NCBI RefSeq assembly: GCF_040289485.1
Contig: NZ_PSLG01000026.1
Coordinates: 1-29,208, forward strand
Length of the DNA: 29,208 bases
Source: Thermoflexus sp040289485
GTDB lineage: Bacteria; Chloroflexota; Anaerolineae; Thermoflexales; Thermoflexaceae
Reading direction: 5' to 3'
Both the position numbers and the translations under genes were made by a program. The notes beneath the pieces are model-generated. The model saw nothing but the letters and a program-made list of their open reading frames with translations, ran no database searches and had not been told where the DNA came from. Below are positions 13,977-23,644 of the stretch, in pieces. Each line of letters starts with the position of its first letter. Position 1 is the first letter of the stretch.

Positions 13977-14629
13977 AAGGGAAAGCCCACCGACGGATCC
14001 GCGTGGTGCTGGCGGATGACCATCCCTTGGTGCTGGAGGGCCTCCAGGCCATGCTCCGGGCCGCCGCCGACATCGAGGTCGTGGCCGCGGTGACCGATGG
14101 GGAGGATCTGATCCCTGTGGTGGCGCAGGCGCGCCCCGATGTGGTGGTGCTGGACCTCCAAATGCCCGGCCTTTCTGGATGGGAATGCCTCCGGCGGATC
14201 CGGGAGGTCAGCCCGGGGACCCGCGTCCTGATCCTCACCGCCTTCGGGGATGGGGAGTTCATCCAGATGGCCATCGAGCAGGAGGCCGATGGCTTCGTGC
14301 TGAAGACCGAGCCGCCGCAACAGACGCTCACGGCCATCCGGCAGGTGGCCCAGGGCCACTTGGTCTTTCCCCAGGCGGCCCGGCGCTGGCTGCGCTCCCG
14401 TGCCCCGGAGGGCCTCGCCGCCTTGACCGAGCGGGAGCGCGAGATCTTGGCCCTGGTGGCCCAGGGGCTTCGCAACGAACAGATCGCCCGCCGCCTGGGC
14501 CTGAAGCTCTCCACGGTGAAGTTCCATCTCCAAAACATCTTCCAGAAACTGGGGGTCCGTAACCGCACCGAGGCCGCTCGCTTCTACCTTACCGCTCGTT
14601 CCGGTCGCCCCCTGGACCCCTCTCCTTGA
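13970..14629 (+). CDS. Response regulator, NarL/FixJ family (REC + LuxR-type HTH)
   Basis: A 219-residue partner of the kinase just upstream; the genes overlap by 7 bp, so they are translationally coupled. The receiver domain has the acidic pair Asp16-Asp17 (LADDHPLVLEGL), the phosphorylated Asp62 in VVLDLQMPG, Thr90 and Lys112. The C-terminal LuxR helix-turn-helix begins LTEREREILALVAQGLRNEQIARRLG and ends with the recognition helix LSTVKFHLQNIFQKLGVRNRTEA. A GTG three codons earlier (13961) is possible. A DNA target cannot be read; the glyoxylate genes that follow are a reasonable candidate by position only. Confidence 0.93.
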   Translation: MLKGKAHRRIRVVLADDHPLVLEGLQAMLRAAADIEVVAAVTDGEDLIPVVAQARPDVVVLDLQMPGLSGWECLRRIREVSPGTRVLILTAFGDGEFIQMAIEQEADGFVLKTEPPQQTLTAIRQVAQGHLVFPQAARRWLRSRAPEGLAALTEREREILALVAQGLRNEQIARRLGLKLSTVKFHLQNIFQKLGVRNRTEAARFYLTARSGRPLDPSP

Positions 14630-14649
14630 CCGACGGGAGTCCCTCCCCA

Positions 14650-14669
14650 CGACGGGGTCTCCCCCGTCG
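14650..14669 (+). repeat. Hairpin after the response regulator gene
   Basis: CGACGGGG (14650-14657) pairs perfectly with CCCCGTCG (14662-14669) around a 4-nt loop. It is followed by a second hairpin at 14685. Confidence 0.5.
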
Positions 14670-14684
14670 AACGGCGGGGAGGGC

Positions 14685-14722
14685 GGCCGATCCAACGATC
14701 GGCCCCTTCCCTTACGTTCTTC
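14685..14722 (+). terminator. Likely terminator of the two-component operon
   Basis: GGCCGATC (14685-14692), loop CAAC, GATCGGCC (14697-14704), then a pyrimidine-rich CCCTTCCCTTACGTTCTTCC tract. The T content is modest, so termination may be partial and the glyoxylate genes could receive read-through. A weak promoter-like pair (TTGTGC 14725-14730, 17 bp, GATCAT 14748-14753) lies just beyond. Confidence 0.5.
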
Positions 14723-14797
14723 CGTTGTGCGACAAATCCCTACCCGCGATCATGAGGGCGCCGACCGGATGCAACGGGTGTCGGGCTGGAGGGCGCC

Positions 14798-16380
14798 ATG
14801 CTCCCGAAGGGTGTGGAGATCGTCGGGAGGAAGAACACAGGGTTCGAGGAGGTCCTGGCACCCGAGGCGGTGGCCTTCGTCGCCGAGCTGGCCCGGGAAT
14901 TTGAGGAGGAGCGGCAACGCCTGCTGGAACACCGGCGCCAGCGGCGGGCCCGCATCGCCGCCGGCGAGCGGCCCACCTTCCCTCCGGAGACCGAAGGGAT
15001 CCGTCGATCGGAATGGCGAGTGGCTCCGCCGCCCCCCGACCTGCAAACCCGATGGGTGGAGATCACCGGTCCCACCGATCGCAAGATGATCATCAACGCC
15101 CTTAACTCCGGTGCCCAGGTCTTCATGGCCGACTTCGAGGACGCCAACGTCCCCACGTGGTCCAACCTGATCGAGGGACAGCAGAACTTGCGGGAGGCGG
15201 TGCGGCGGACGATCCGCTACACCGCCCCCGACGGCCGCATCTATCGGCTGGGGGAAAGGATAGCCACCTTGGTGGTCCGCCCCCGGGGGATCCACCTCGA
15301 TGAGCCCCGCCTGCGGGTGGACGGCCGGCCGGTGGCGGGGGCTCTCTTCGACCTGGGCCTTTTCCTGTATCACAACGCCCACGCGCTCTTGGAGCAGGGG
15401 AGCGGCCCCTATCTCTATCTGCCGAAACTGGAAGGTTACCGGGAGGCGCGATGGTGGAATCAGGTCTGCCAGGCTGCCGAGGATCGCTTGGGGCTCCCCC
15501 GAGGTGCCGTGCGGGTCTCGGTGCTGATCGAGCATATCCTCGCCGCCTTCGAAATGGAAGAGATCCTCTACGAGTTGCGGGAGCGGGCCACCGCCCTCAA
15601 CTTGGGGCGCTGGGATTACATCTTCAGCATGATCAAAGTCTTCGCCCATGACCCCACCATGGTCCTCCCCGATCGAAGCCGGCTGACGGTGTCCGGGACC
15701 CCCTTCCTGCGGGCGGCCGCCCGGCGGCTGGTGCAGGTGGCCCATCGGCGGGGCGCCCATGCCATCGGTGGGATGTCCGCCTACATCCCCCGCCGGGATC
15801 CCGAGGTCAACGCCCGGGCCTTCGCGGAGGTGGAGGCCGACAAGGCTTGGGAGGTCGCCTTGGGGTTCGACGGAGCCTGGGTGGCCCACCCGGGCTTGGT
15901 CCCCCTGGTCGAGGGGATCTTCCGCCGGAACCTGGAGGGTCCCCACCAATGGCATCGCATCCCGGACGGCGAGGTGACGGCGGAGGACCTCCTGGAGCGC
16001 CCCGAGGGGCCGATCACCGAAGAGGGGCTGCGCCAGAACGTAGCGGTGGCTTTGCAATACCTGGGGGCGTGGCTGGCCGGGCGGGGGGCGGTGGCCATCT
16101 TCCACCGGATGGAGGACACCGCCACCGCCGAGATCGCCCGCTCCCAGATCTGGCAGTGGCGACGCCACGGCGCGCGGCTGGCGGATGGGCGCCCCATCGA
16201 CGCGGCCACCTACTGCCGGATCCGGGAGGCGGAGCTGGAGGCCCTGCGGGCCGCGCCGCCGGAGCCGGGCGCCCGCTACGAGGACGCCGCGGCTCTGCTG
16301 GACGCCTTGGTGCTCTCCGAGGCGCTCGTCGAATTCCTCACCATCCCAGGGATGGCCATGCTCCACGAGGGAGGCGAGCC

Positions 16381-16384
<4 letters not shown>
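14798..16384 (+). CDS. aceB: Malate synthase (type A)
   Basis: Condenses glyoxylate and acetyl-CoA to malate, second step of the glyoxylate shunt. The 528-residue length fits malate synthase A rather than the ~720-residue G form. Visible motifs are GPTDRKMIINALNSGAQVFMADFEDA.VPTW, the catalytic arginine in VVRPRGIHLDE (Arg161), SVLIE..LAAFEMEEILYELRE.....LGRWDYIFSMIK with metal-ligand Glu252 region and Asp273, and MEDTATAEIARSQIWQW carrying the general-base Asp. The consensus 'LIET' is LIEH here. GGAGGG just upstream supports ATG 14798. Its TGA overlaps the isocitrate lyase ATG (ATGA at 16381-16384), so the two are coupled. Confidence 0.96.
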
Positions 16385-17691
<1,307 letters not shown>

Positions 17692-17733
17692 GGCCGGGCG
17701 GAAAACACCGACGGGGGCGATCGTCCGTTCCTG

Positions 17734-17928
17734 TTATGGCAGCATCTCCGTCTTCAAGACAGCGTCCAGCACGATCATCGCCGCCAGGGCCAGGGGCACT
17801 GCGGTGCCCAGATGATAGAGCAGCCCGTATTTGGCCGGCGGGATCGCGTAAAGGGCCAGCACGCACAGATCCAGGGCGATCCCAATCAGAAGGCCGCCGA
17901 CGATCACGGCGATCCGCTTGGCCAGCAT
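17734..17928 (-). CDS. Small two-helix membrane protein, unknown function
   Basis: A 64-residue protein starting MLAKRIAVIVGGLL. It contains two hydrophobic helices (about residues 5-25 and 31-55), joined by a short PPAKYG turn with conserved-looking tyrosines, and a short polar end. I recognise no family. ATG 17928 is preceded by GGGGAGGAG, a strong ribosome site; the ATG at 17955 lacks one. It has its own well-matched promoter at 17991-18019, so expression is likely despite its size. It is convergent with aceA (43 bp apart) and downstream of yggT on the same strand. Confidence 0.65.
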   Translation of the reverse strand: MLAKRIAVIVGGLLIGIALDLCVLALYAIPPAKYGLLYHLGTAVPLALAAMIVLDAVLKTEMLP

Positions 17929-17990
17929 CCTGCTCCTCCCCAGCGCGGATTCCATCCGGGGCGCCGCCCCATCGATGGGAAGCGTTCCTG

Positions 17991-18019
17991 ATTGTAACGA
18001 CCACCTAACCCCTCGTCAA
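17991..18019 (-). promoter_or_regulatory. Promoter of the small membrane protein gene
   Basis: On the - strand TTGACG (18019-18014), 17 bp, TACAAT (17996-17991), 62 bp before ATG 17928. It lies in the gap behind yggT and would make the small gene a separate unit. Confidence 0.7.
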
Positions 18020-18070
18020 CCTGGGTCCCCGAAATGCGGATATGGAGGGTTAGGAAAGGGGCGCCTGCGG

Positions 18071-18337
18071 TTAGAACATCGCCGCCAGGAATCCCTTCAG
18101 GAACTGGCCGGCCAGTTCGAGGAGGAGGATGGCCACCAGCGGGCTGAAATCCAGCCCCCCCACCGGCGGGAGGATCCGCCGCAGGGGGTTCAGCAGGGGC
18201 TCCACCAGGCTGGCCAAGAAGCGACGGGCCGGATGCCAGGGGTCCATCCCCACCCAAGAGGTGAACACATAGAACACGATGAGCAGGACATACAGGTTGA
18301 TGGCCGCGTCGAGCAACGAGATCAGGTGGCTGGCCAT
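18071..18337 (-). CDS. YggT family membrane protein
   Basis: An 88-residue protein with two transmembrane helices (about 10-28 and 66-84) around a loop with WVGMDPWHPARRFLASLVEPLLNPLRRILPP. This is the YGGT signature (P..R.l...tEPll.P.RrilP). Members are integral membrane proteins found beside yggS in very many bacteria and near division genes in Gram-positives; biochemical role is unsettled, with osmotic or ion tolerance suggested. GGGAGGAG precedes ATG 18337. It follows yggS by 57 bp, the classic order. Confidence 0.9.
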   Translation of the reverse strand: MASHLISLLDAAINLYVLLIVFYVFTSWVGMDPWHPARRFLASLVEPLLNPLRRILPPVGGLDFSPLVAILLLELAGQFLKGFLAAMF

Positions 18338-18394
18338 AGCAGGCTCCTCCCAGACGCGGAGGACGCCCCGGCGCGGCCGCCCCCGAGACCGCTC

Positions 18395-19150
18395 TCACGG
18401 CGCCGGCCGCTCGCCGAAGATCGCCCGCCCCAAACGGATCATGGTGGCCCCCTCCTCGATGGCCACCTCAAAATCGTCGGTCATCCCCATCGACAAGTGC
18501 TCCCAGGCGGCCGCCGGGAAACGCCGGGCCAGGGCCTCCTGCAGCCGTCGGAGCCCTCGGAAGACCGGGCGCACCTGCTCCGGATCCGCGGCCACAGGGG
18601 CCACGGTCATCAGCCCGAGCACCTGCAGGCCGGGCAGCGCCAGGATGCGCGCCACCGCCTCGAAGAACCCCTCCCGCTGCTGCGCATCCTCCTCCCAGCG
18701 CTCCACCCGGAACCCGTATTTGGTGGCCTCGCCGGAGACGTTGCACTCTAGGAGCACCGGAAGGGGGCGCCGGGCTTCGACGGCCAGCCGGCTCAGTTTC
18801 TCCGCCAGCGGGATCGAGTCGACGGAGTGGATGACCTCGAACAAGGCCACAGCCCGGCGGGCCTTGCGACGCTGCAGATGGCCCACCAGGTGCCAGTGGA
18901 TGGGCGCCTCCGGCCCCAGCCGGGCGCGGACCTCGGGGATCTTCTCCTCGGCCTCCTCGACGCGGTTCTCGCCGAAGACCCGCAGCCCACACGCGTAAGC
19001 CTCGACGATGGCCTCGGGGGGCACCGTCTTGGTCACCGCCACCACCGTGATGGCCTCGGGTGCCCGCCCGGCCCGGCGGGCCGCCGCAGCGATCCGCTCC
19101 TGGACCCGCGCCCAGCGCTCGGCGATGGAAAGGACCGTCCGGATCTCCAT
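18395..19150 (-). CDS. YggS/PLPBP family PLP homeostasis protein
   Basis: A 251-residue single-domain TIM-barrel PLP protein related to the N-terminal domain of alanine racemase. It carries cofactor and balances free PLP but has no known catalytic activity. The PLP lysine is Lys41 in VVAVTKTVPPEAI. GENRVEEAEEKI, WHLVGHLQRRKAR, HSVDS, LLECNVSGEATKYGF, GLMTVAP, LSMGMTDDFEVAIEEGATMIRLGRAIFG are all family motifs. 'GENRVEEA' in place of the common 'GENYVQE' is a normal variant. It starts 6 bp after the M29 aminopeptidase stop, so the pair is co-transcribed. PLP-dependent enzymes in this window include the aminotransferase and GcvP. Confidence 0.95.
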   Translation of the reverse strand: MEIRTVLSIAERWARVQERIAAAARRAGRAPEAITVVAVTKTVPPEAIVEAYACGLRVFGENRVEEAEEKIPEVRARLGPEAPIHWHLVGHLQRRKARRAVALFEVIHSVDSIPLAEKLSRLAVEARRPLPVLLECNVSGEATKYGFRVERWEEDAQQREGFFEAVARILALPGLQVLGLMTVAPVAADPEQVRPVFRGLRRLQEALARRFPAAAWEHLSMGMTDDFEVAIEEGATMIRLGRAIFGERPAP

Positions 19151-19156
19151 CCGCCA

Positions 19157-20260
19157 TCACCCCACCAGGAACCGGCCGTCCCGGTAGAGCACCTCCCCGT
19201 CGGCCACGATCTCCCCTTCTTGGAGGTCACAGATCAGATCCCAGTGGATGGCCGACTGGTTGCGCCCCCCCGTCTCCGGGTAGGCGGCGCCCAGGGCGAG
19301 ATGGAAGGTGCCGCCCAGTTTCTCATCGAAAAGGAGGTTGCGAGTGAACCGGCGGATGGCGAAGTTGGTCCCGATGCCCAACTCCCCCAGCCGCCGCGCC
19401 CCCTCGTCGGTCTCCAGCATCTTGAGGAGGAAGGCCTCGTTCTTTTTGGCCGTGGCCTTCACCACCCTCCCCCCTTCGAAGACCAATTCCACGCCCTCGA
19501 CCTCGCGGCCGCCGTAGAGGGCCGGATAGGTAAAGCGCACCCAGCCTTCGGTGACCGTCTCCTCGGGCCCCGTGAAGATCTCGCCGTCCGGGAAGTTGTG
19601 GCGGCCGTCGGCGCTGATGAACGTGCGCCCTTCGATCCCCAGCACCAGGTCGGCGTGGGGTCCCCGGATGTGGAGCCGCCGGCGCCCTTTCAACCACGCC
19701 ACCAGGCGGCTCTGGAAGGCCGCCTGCTCCTGCCACCGGGCCACCGGGTCCTCCTCGTTCAACCGACCGGCCTCGTAGACGAACTCCTCGAACTCCTGGA
19801 GGCTCATCTCGGCTTCCTGGGCGTAGGCCTCCGTGGGGTAAAGGGTGAGGACCCAGCGCAGTTCCCCCCGGGCGGCCCGCTCCATATACGTGCGGGTGAG
19901 GTCCCGCCGGGCCGCCGAGACCAGCGCCTGCTTCGCCGGATCCACGGTGCTCAGGGAGCGGGTGTTGGTCTCGCTGAGCACGTTGATGAGGACATCGAAG
20001 GTCTCGATGACCAGGCGGTCCAGCGGAGAGACGAACGTCAATTGAGGTTCCCGGGCCACACGGTAGAAAATCTCGGCGGCCCCGGGCAGGGAGACCAGCA
20101 GATGCGGATGCCCCCCGCGCTCCAGCACAAGACGGTAGACGGTCCGGAGGAGAGGGGCCGCCGCCGGCGTTCCCCGGATGGCCACCTTGTCCCCCGGCCG
20201 GACCCCCGTGGCATAGTCCACCAACACGCGTGCCCACCGCTCCAGCCGCGGATCGCCCAT
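19157..20260 (-). CDS. Aminopeptidase, M29 family
   Basis: A 367-residue metallo-aminopeptidase of the AmpS/AmpT/PepII type, first known from thermophiles. It releases N-terminal residues from peptides using two divalent metals. Family landmarks: an N-terminal domain starting LERWARVLVDYATGVRPGDKVAIRG; the metal/catalytic segment ADGRHNFPDGEIFTGPEE.VTEGWVRF; EGVELVFEGGRVVKATA; GARRLGELGIGTN; DEKLGGTFHLALGAAYPETGG.NQSAIHWDLICDL. Glu, His and Asp ligands in these motifs are all retained, so an active enzyme is expected. Length is slightly below the usual 400-410. It is the first gene of the operon with yggS and yggT; ATG 20260 starts at a conserved position. Confidence 0.93.
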   Translation of the reverse strand: MGDPRLERWARVLVDYATGVRPGDKVAIRGTPAAAPLLRTVYRLVLERGGHPHLLVSLPGAAEIFYRVAREPQLTFVSPLDRLVIETFDVLINVLSETNTRSLSTVDPAKQALVSAARRDLTRTYMERAARGELRWVLTLYPTEAYAQEAEMSLQEFEEFVYEAGRLNEEDPVARWQEQAAFQSRLVAWLKGRRRLHIRGPHADLVLGIEGRTFISADGRHNFPDGEIFTGPEETVTEGWVRFTYPALYGGREVEGVELVFEGGRVVKATAKKNEAFLLKMLETDEGARRLGELGIGTNFAIRRFTRNLLFDEKLGGTFHLALGAAYPETGGRNQSAIHWDLICDLQEGEIVADGEVLYRDGRFLVG

Positions 20261-20316
20261 GGATGCACCCCGCCCGATCTCGGTAGATCCCCCGAACCGA
20301 CAGGGAGTTTTCAGGG

Positions 20317-20346
20317 ATTATACCGGTTTTCCCGGTGGGGAGCGAA
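20317..20346 (-). promoter_or_regulatory. Promoter of the M29-yggS-yggT operon
   Basis: On the - strand TATAAT (20322-20317) is a perfect -10 box. The -35 at 18 bp is TTCGCT (20346-20341), only a partial match. It is back-to-back with the + strand promoter at 20362. Confidence 0.5.
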
Positions 20347-20361
20347 AACCCAGCAAGGCCC

Positions 20362-20390
20362 TTGAACCCCATCCCTCCCTGCGCTAAGAT
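20362..20390 (+). promoter_or_regulatory. Promoter of the degenerate metallo-beta-lactamase gene
   Basis: TTGAAC (20362-20367), 17 bp, TAAGAT (20385-20390). Transcription would start near 20397, giving a leader of about 67 nt. Confidence 0.65.
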
Positions 20391-20463
20391 TAACGACCAT
20401 GGAGCCCCCATCAGGCCCTGGCTGAGTAAGGTCCGGAACGCTGCGTGAGGTGGACAGGCGACG

Positions 20464-21381
20464 ATGGAAGCGAAGCGCCCGTTCTCGCTGGACTCCCGCG
20501 TGTTTGTGGAGGAACAGAGCCTCTTCGTCACGATCGGGGCGGTGCTGACCGATCAGGGCTGGGTGTGCATCGACACCCCAGCGGATCCCCTGGAGGCCGA
20601 GGGATGGCGCCAGACCCTTCAGGCCATCGCCCCCGCGCCCATCCGCGCCGTGATCTACACCGACGCGGGGCGGGATCGGGTGCTGGGGACCGCCGTCCTC
20701 CTCGGGGAGCGGGCCGGGCTGGTGGTGGCCCATCACCAGGCCTTCGAGCGGCTCAAGAGCCACGGCGAGATCGGGCGCCAACAGATGGTGGACCTCCTGA
20801 TCAACATGGGCCTGGCGGAGTCCGCCGAGATCCTCACCCGCACCCCGTTGCGCCTGCCCAACCTCACCTTCTCCGACCGTCTGGTCTTGCGCTTCGGCTC
20901 CCCGACCCTGATCCTGCAATCCGCCGAGGGGCCGTCCAAAGGGCAGATCTGGGTGCACATCCCCGAGCACGAGGTGGTTTTCGTCGGCGACACGGTGACG
21001 TTGAACGCGCACCCCAACGTGGCCGACCCCGAGGCCGACCTGGAGCGCTGGCTGGAGCAATTGAAGCGGCTCCGGAGCGGTCGCGTGGCCTCCCGGATCG
21101 TCCCCGGACGGGGCCCGGTGGTGACCCCCGAGGGGATCGCCCCTGTCGTCGATTACCTGAAAGCCTTCCTGAAACGGGTGAAGACCCTGGCCGCCGCCGC
21201 CCGCAAAGTGGAGCTCGGTCCCGAGGTCAACCGCTTTCTGTCCTACTTCCCTGTCCCCGAATACGAGCGGGAGCGGGTACAGCGCCGCCTCCGCTCCGCC
21301 CTCGAGCGCCTGCTGGAGCAATACAGCGCGAAGGAGAAGACCCGCAGGGAGACAAAGGCCAAGGCCTCGAAGAAGAAATAA
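20464..21381 (+). CDS. Metallo-beta-lactamase-fold protein with lost metal ligands
   Basis: A 305-residue protein with the fold order of the superfamily: an early strand pair ending VCIDTPADP, IRAVIYTDAGRDRVLG, IWVHIPEHEVVFVGDTVTLN and RIVPGRGPVVTPEGI. The zinc motif HxHxDH is replaced by D67-A-G69-R-D71-R72, so three of four ligands are gone. The GHT histidine (around SAEGPSKG) and the PGHG histidine (PGRG, Arg216) are also absent. Asp176 in FVGDT remains. It is therefore probably not a zinc hydrolase and may be a binding or structural protein. The last ~30 residues are lysine/arginine-rich (ending KASKKK). The gene has its own promoter and is followed by lipA with a separate promoter. Confidence 0.7.
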   Translation: MEAKRPFSLDSRVFVEEQSLFVTIGAVLTDQGWVCIDTPADPLEAEGWRQTLQAIAPAPIRAVIYTDAGRDRVLGTAVLLGERAGLVVAHHQAFERLKSHGEIGRQQMVDLLINMGLAESAEILTRTPLRLPNLTFSDRLVLRFGSPTLILQSAEGPSKGQIWVHIPEHEVVFVGDTVTLNAHPNVADPEADLERWLEQLKRLRSGRVASRIVPGRGPVVTPEGIAPVVDYLKAFLKRVKTLAAAARKVELGPEVNRFLSYFPVPEYERERVQRRLRSALERLLEQYSAKEKTRRETKAKASKKK

Positions 21382-21401
21382 ACGCATCGGGTCCTCCGGA
21401 T

Positions 21402-21431
21402 TTGCCCTTTTAGCCCCTGGCGTGTTACGAT
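21402..21431 (+). promoter_or_regulatory. Promoter of lipA
   Basis: TTGCCC (21402-21407), 18 bp, TACGAT (21426-21431). Start expected near 21438, about 27 nt before the lipA ATG. Confidence 0.6.
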
Positions 21432-21464
21432 TCCTAAGCGATCCGCTGCACTCGAGGTGGGCCG

Positions 21465-22394
21465 ATGCCTTCGACGATCCGCGAGGCCATCCCCCTGGAG
21501 GCGGCGCCTGCATCACCGCCGCCCTCCCGACGTCCAGAGTGGCTGAAGGTCCGCGCCCCCCAGGGCGAGACCTATGAGTTCGTCCTGCGGCTGATGCGAA
21601 GCAAGCGCCTCCATACCGTCTGTGAGGAGGCCCGCTGCCCGAACATCGGAGAGTGCTGGGGACGCGGGACCGCGACCTTTATGATCCTAGGGGACGTCTG
21701 CACCCGCTCCTGTCGCTTCTGCGCGGTGAAGACAGGCCGTCCCCTGCCGGTGGACTGGGACGAGCCCAACCGTGTGGCGGAGGCCGTGCGGGCCATGGGG
21801 CTCTCCCACGTGGTGATCACCTCGGTCAACCGCGACGAACTGCCCGACGGCGGGGCCACCCTCTTCGCCATGACCATCCGCCGCATCCGCGAACGGGTCC
21901 CGGGGTGCACCGTCGAGGTCCTCACCCCCGACTTCAAGGGCTCCCTCGAGGCCCTGCGCATCGTCATCGAGGCGCGGCCCGACATCTTCAACCACAACGT
22001 GGAGACGGTGCCCCGCCTGTTCAAGAAGGTGCAGCCCCAGGACCGCTACGAATGGGCGATGGCCACCCTCTCCAACGCCAAGAAGTTGTGGCCGGAGGGC
22101 GTCACCAAATCCGGGATCATGGTGGGGCTGGGGGAGACCTGGGCGGAGATCATCGAGGTGATGAAGGACCTGCGGGCGGTGGGCGTGGACATCCTGACCA
22201 TCGGCCAATACCTGCAGCCCTCCCGCCACCATCTGCCGGTGGAACGGTTCTACCGGCCCGAGGAGTTCGAGGAGCTCCGCCAGATCGCCTACGAACTGGG
22301 CTTCAAATGGGTGGAGAGCGGCCCTTTGGTCCGCAGCAGCTACCGGGCCGAGGCCCAGGCGCGGGCCCTCTCGCGGGCAGCCCCCGCGGCGTGA
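21465..22394 (+). CDS. lipA: Lipoyl synthase
   Basis: Radical SAM enzyme that inserts two sulfur atoms into octanoyl groups on lipoyl domains (GcvH and E2 subunits). The 309-residue protein has both iron-sulfur motifs: the auxiliary cluster Cys53, Cys58, Cys64 in CEEARCPNIGECW, and the radical SAM cluster Cys79, Cys83, Cys86 in CTRSCRFCAV. The C-terminal RSSY (290-293), whose serine ligates the auxiliary cluster, is present. TFMILGD and HNVETVPRLFKKVQPQDRYEWA are also typical. GAGGTGGG lies 4 bases before ATG 21465. lipB is not in the window. Targets GcvH and the E2 at the right edge are both nearby. Confidence 0.97.
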   Translation: MPSTIREAIPLEAAPASPPPSRRPEWLKVRAPQGETYEFVLRLMRSKRLHTVCEEARCPNIGECWGRGTATFMILGDVCTRSCRFCAVKTGRPLPVDWDEPNRVAEAVRAMGLSHVVITSVNRDELPDGGATLFAMTIRRIRERVPGCTVEVLTPDFKGSLEALRIVIEARPDIFNHNVETVPRLFKKVQPQDRYEWAMATLSNAKKLWPEGVTKSGIMVGLGETWAEIIEVMKDLRAVGVDILTIGQYLQPSRHHLPVERFYRPEEFEELRQIAYELGFKWVESGPLVRSSYRAEAQARALSRAAPAA

Positions 22395-22419
22395 CCCCGC
22401 GGGCGGCCCCCAAAAGCGA

Positions 22420-22447
22420 AGCGCCGGGGGCCGCCATCCCCGGCGCT
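22420..22447 (+). terminator. Strong hairpin after lipA
   Basis: AGCGCCGGGG (22420-22429) pairs perfectly with CCCCGGCGCT (22438-22447) around an 8-nt loop, 25 bp after the lipA stop. No T run follows, so termination is probable but not certain. The rest of the gap to 22627 shows no convincing promoter for the transporter. Confidence 0.5.
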
Positions 22448-22627
22448 CGGCTAAAAGGAGGAGAAGAGGTTCCGCCCGCTGCTCACTTATACCTTACCAC
22501 TGAGCCGGCCTGGGATCTGGACGCCCGATAGACGAATCCCCGACGTTTGCCCGACGACCGCATCCCTTCTCCGGGAACGGCGCCCCGGGGGCGCGAGGGA
22601 ACACCTTGATGGAGCACGGAACCGACG

Positions 22628-23644
22628 ATGAGGGATGGGAAAACGGACGCCGCCGTGCGAACCGAGCGGCTGACCCGGGTGTATCGGGTGGGCCGCAGGC
22701 GCGGCCAGCCCCCCCAGGAGCGGGTGGCCCTGCAGGAAGTGGACCTGAAGATCCGCCCCGGGGAGCTGTTCGGCCTGCTGGGGCCCAACGGCGCGGGCAA
22801 GACCACCCTGATCAAGATCTTAACCACGCTGCTTTTGCCCACCTCCGGCCGGGCCTGGGTCGCCGGCTACGACGTGGTGACCCAGCCCGAGGCCATCCGG
22901 CGCCGGATCAACATGGTCGCCGGCGGGGAGTCCTGCGGCTACGGGCTCCTCACCGTCCGGGAGAACCTGTGGATGTTCTCCCAATTCTATGGGATCGAGA
23001 ACCGGACGGCCCGCCAGCGGATCGAGACCCTGCTGGAGCGGTTCGGGCTGCGGGAACGCGGGGGCTCTAAACTCTCGGACCTCTCCACCGGGCTGCGGCA
23101 GAAGGTGAACATCATCCGGGGCTTCCTCACCGACCCCCAGATCCTCTTCCTGGACGAGCCCACTCTGGGCCTGGATGTCAACGCGGCCCGGCAGATCCGC
23201 GCCTTCATCCGGGAATGGGTCCTCGAGCGGCCGGGGCGGACCATCCTGCTCACCACCCACGATATGCACGAAGCCGAGGCCCTCTGCGATCGGGTGGCCA
23301 TTATCAACCGGGGCCGCATCCTGGCGTGCGACACCCCAGAGAACCTGAAGCGCGGGCTGCAACGGGACGCCCTCTTCTCCCTCCAGGTCACCGCCTTCCC
23401 AGGCTCCGCCACCCTCCTCCAGGCCATCCCCGGCGTCCGGCAGGTCCGGGGCCGGCACGAGGACGGACGGCTGGAACTGGACCTGGTCCTGGCGGAGGAA
23501 GGGGTGATCGGGCCGGTGATCTCCGCCCTGACGGCCCAGGGTGCCCACATCCTGTGGCTGCGCAAGCGGGAGCCCACCCTGGAGGACGTCTTCGTCCACC
23601 TGGTCGGGCGGGGCCTCTCGGAGGGGACGGAGGAGGCCGGATGA
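22628..23644 (+). CDS. ABC transporter ATP-binding protein (ABC-2 exporter type)
   Basis: ATPase of a drug/lipid/polysaccharide-type exporter, 338 residues. Walker A is GPNGAGKTT (52-60), the signature is LSTGLRQ (152-158), Walker B is ILFLDE (172-177), and the switch histidine is in LLTTHDMHEAE. The STG form of the signature is common in the NatA/DrrA-type group. About 100 residues follow the nucleotide domain, as in DrrA-like proteins with a regulatory C-terminal domain. The ribosome site is weak (GGAG at 22615), so the start at ATG 22628 is likely but not sure. Its stop overlaps the permease ATG (ATGA, 23641-23644), and three genes form one operon. Substrate unknown. Confidence 0.92.
   Translation: MRDGKTDAAVRTERLTRVYRVGRRRGQPPQERVALQEVDLKIRPGELFGLLGPNGAGKTTLIKILTTLLLPTSGRAWVAGYDVVTQPEAIRRRINMVAGGESCGYGLLTVRENLWMFSQFYGIENRTARQRIETLLERFGLRERGGSKLSDLSTGLRQKVNIIRGFLTDPQILFLDEPTLGLDVNAARQIRAFIREWVLERPGRTILLTTHDMHEAEALCDRVAIINRGRILACDTPENLKRGLQRDALFSLQVTAFPGSATLLQAIPGVRQVRGRHEDGRLELDLVLAEEGVIGPVISALTAQGAHILWLRKREPTLEDVFVHLVGRGLSEGTEEAG

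Noticed and set aside
14750..16366. 538-codon - strand frame opposite malate synthase
   Set aside because: Low-complexity shadow of aceB with no ribosome site or promoter.
22628..23644. LSTGLRQ instead of LSGGQ in the ABC ATPase
   Set aside because: I first took it as a lost signature motif, but STG variants are common in NatA/DrrA-type exporters, so it is not unusual.
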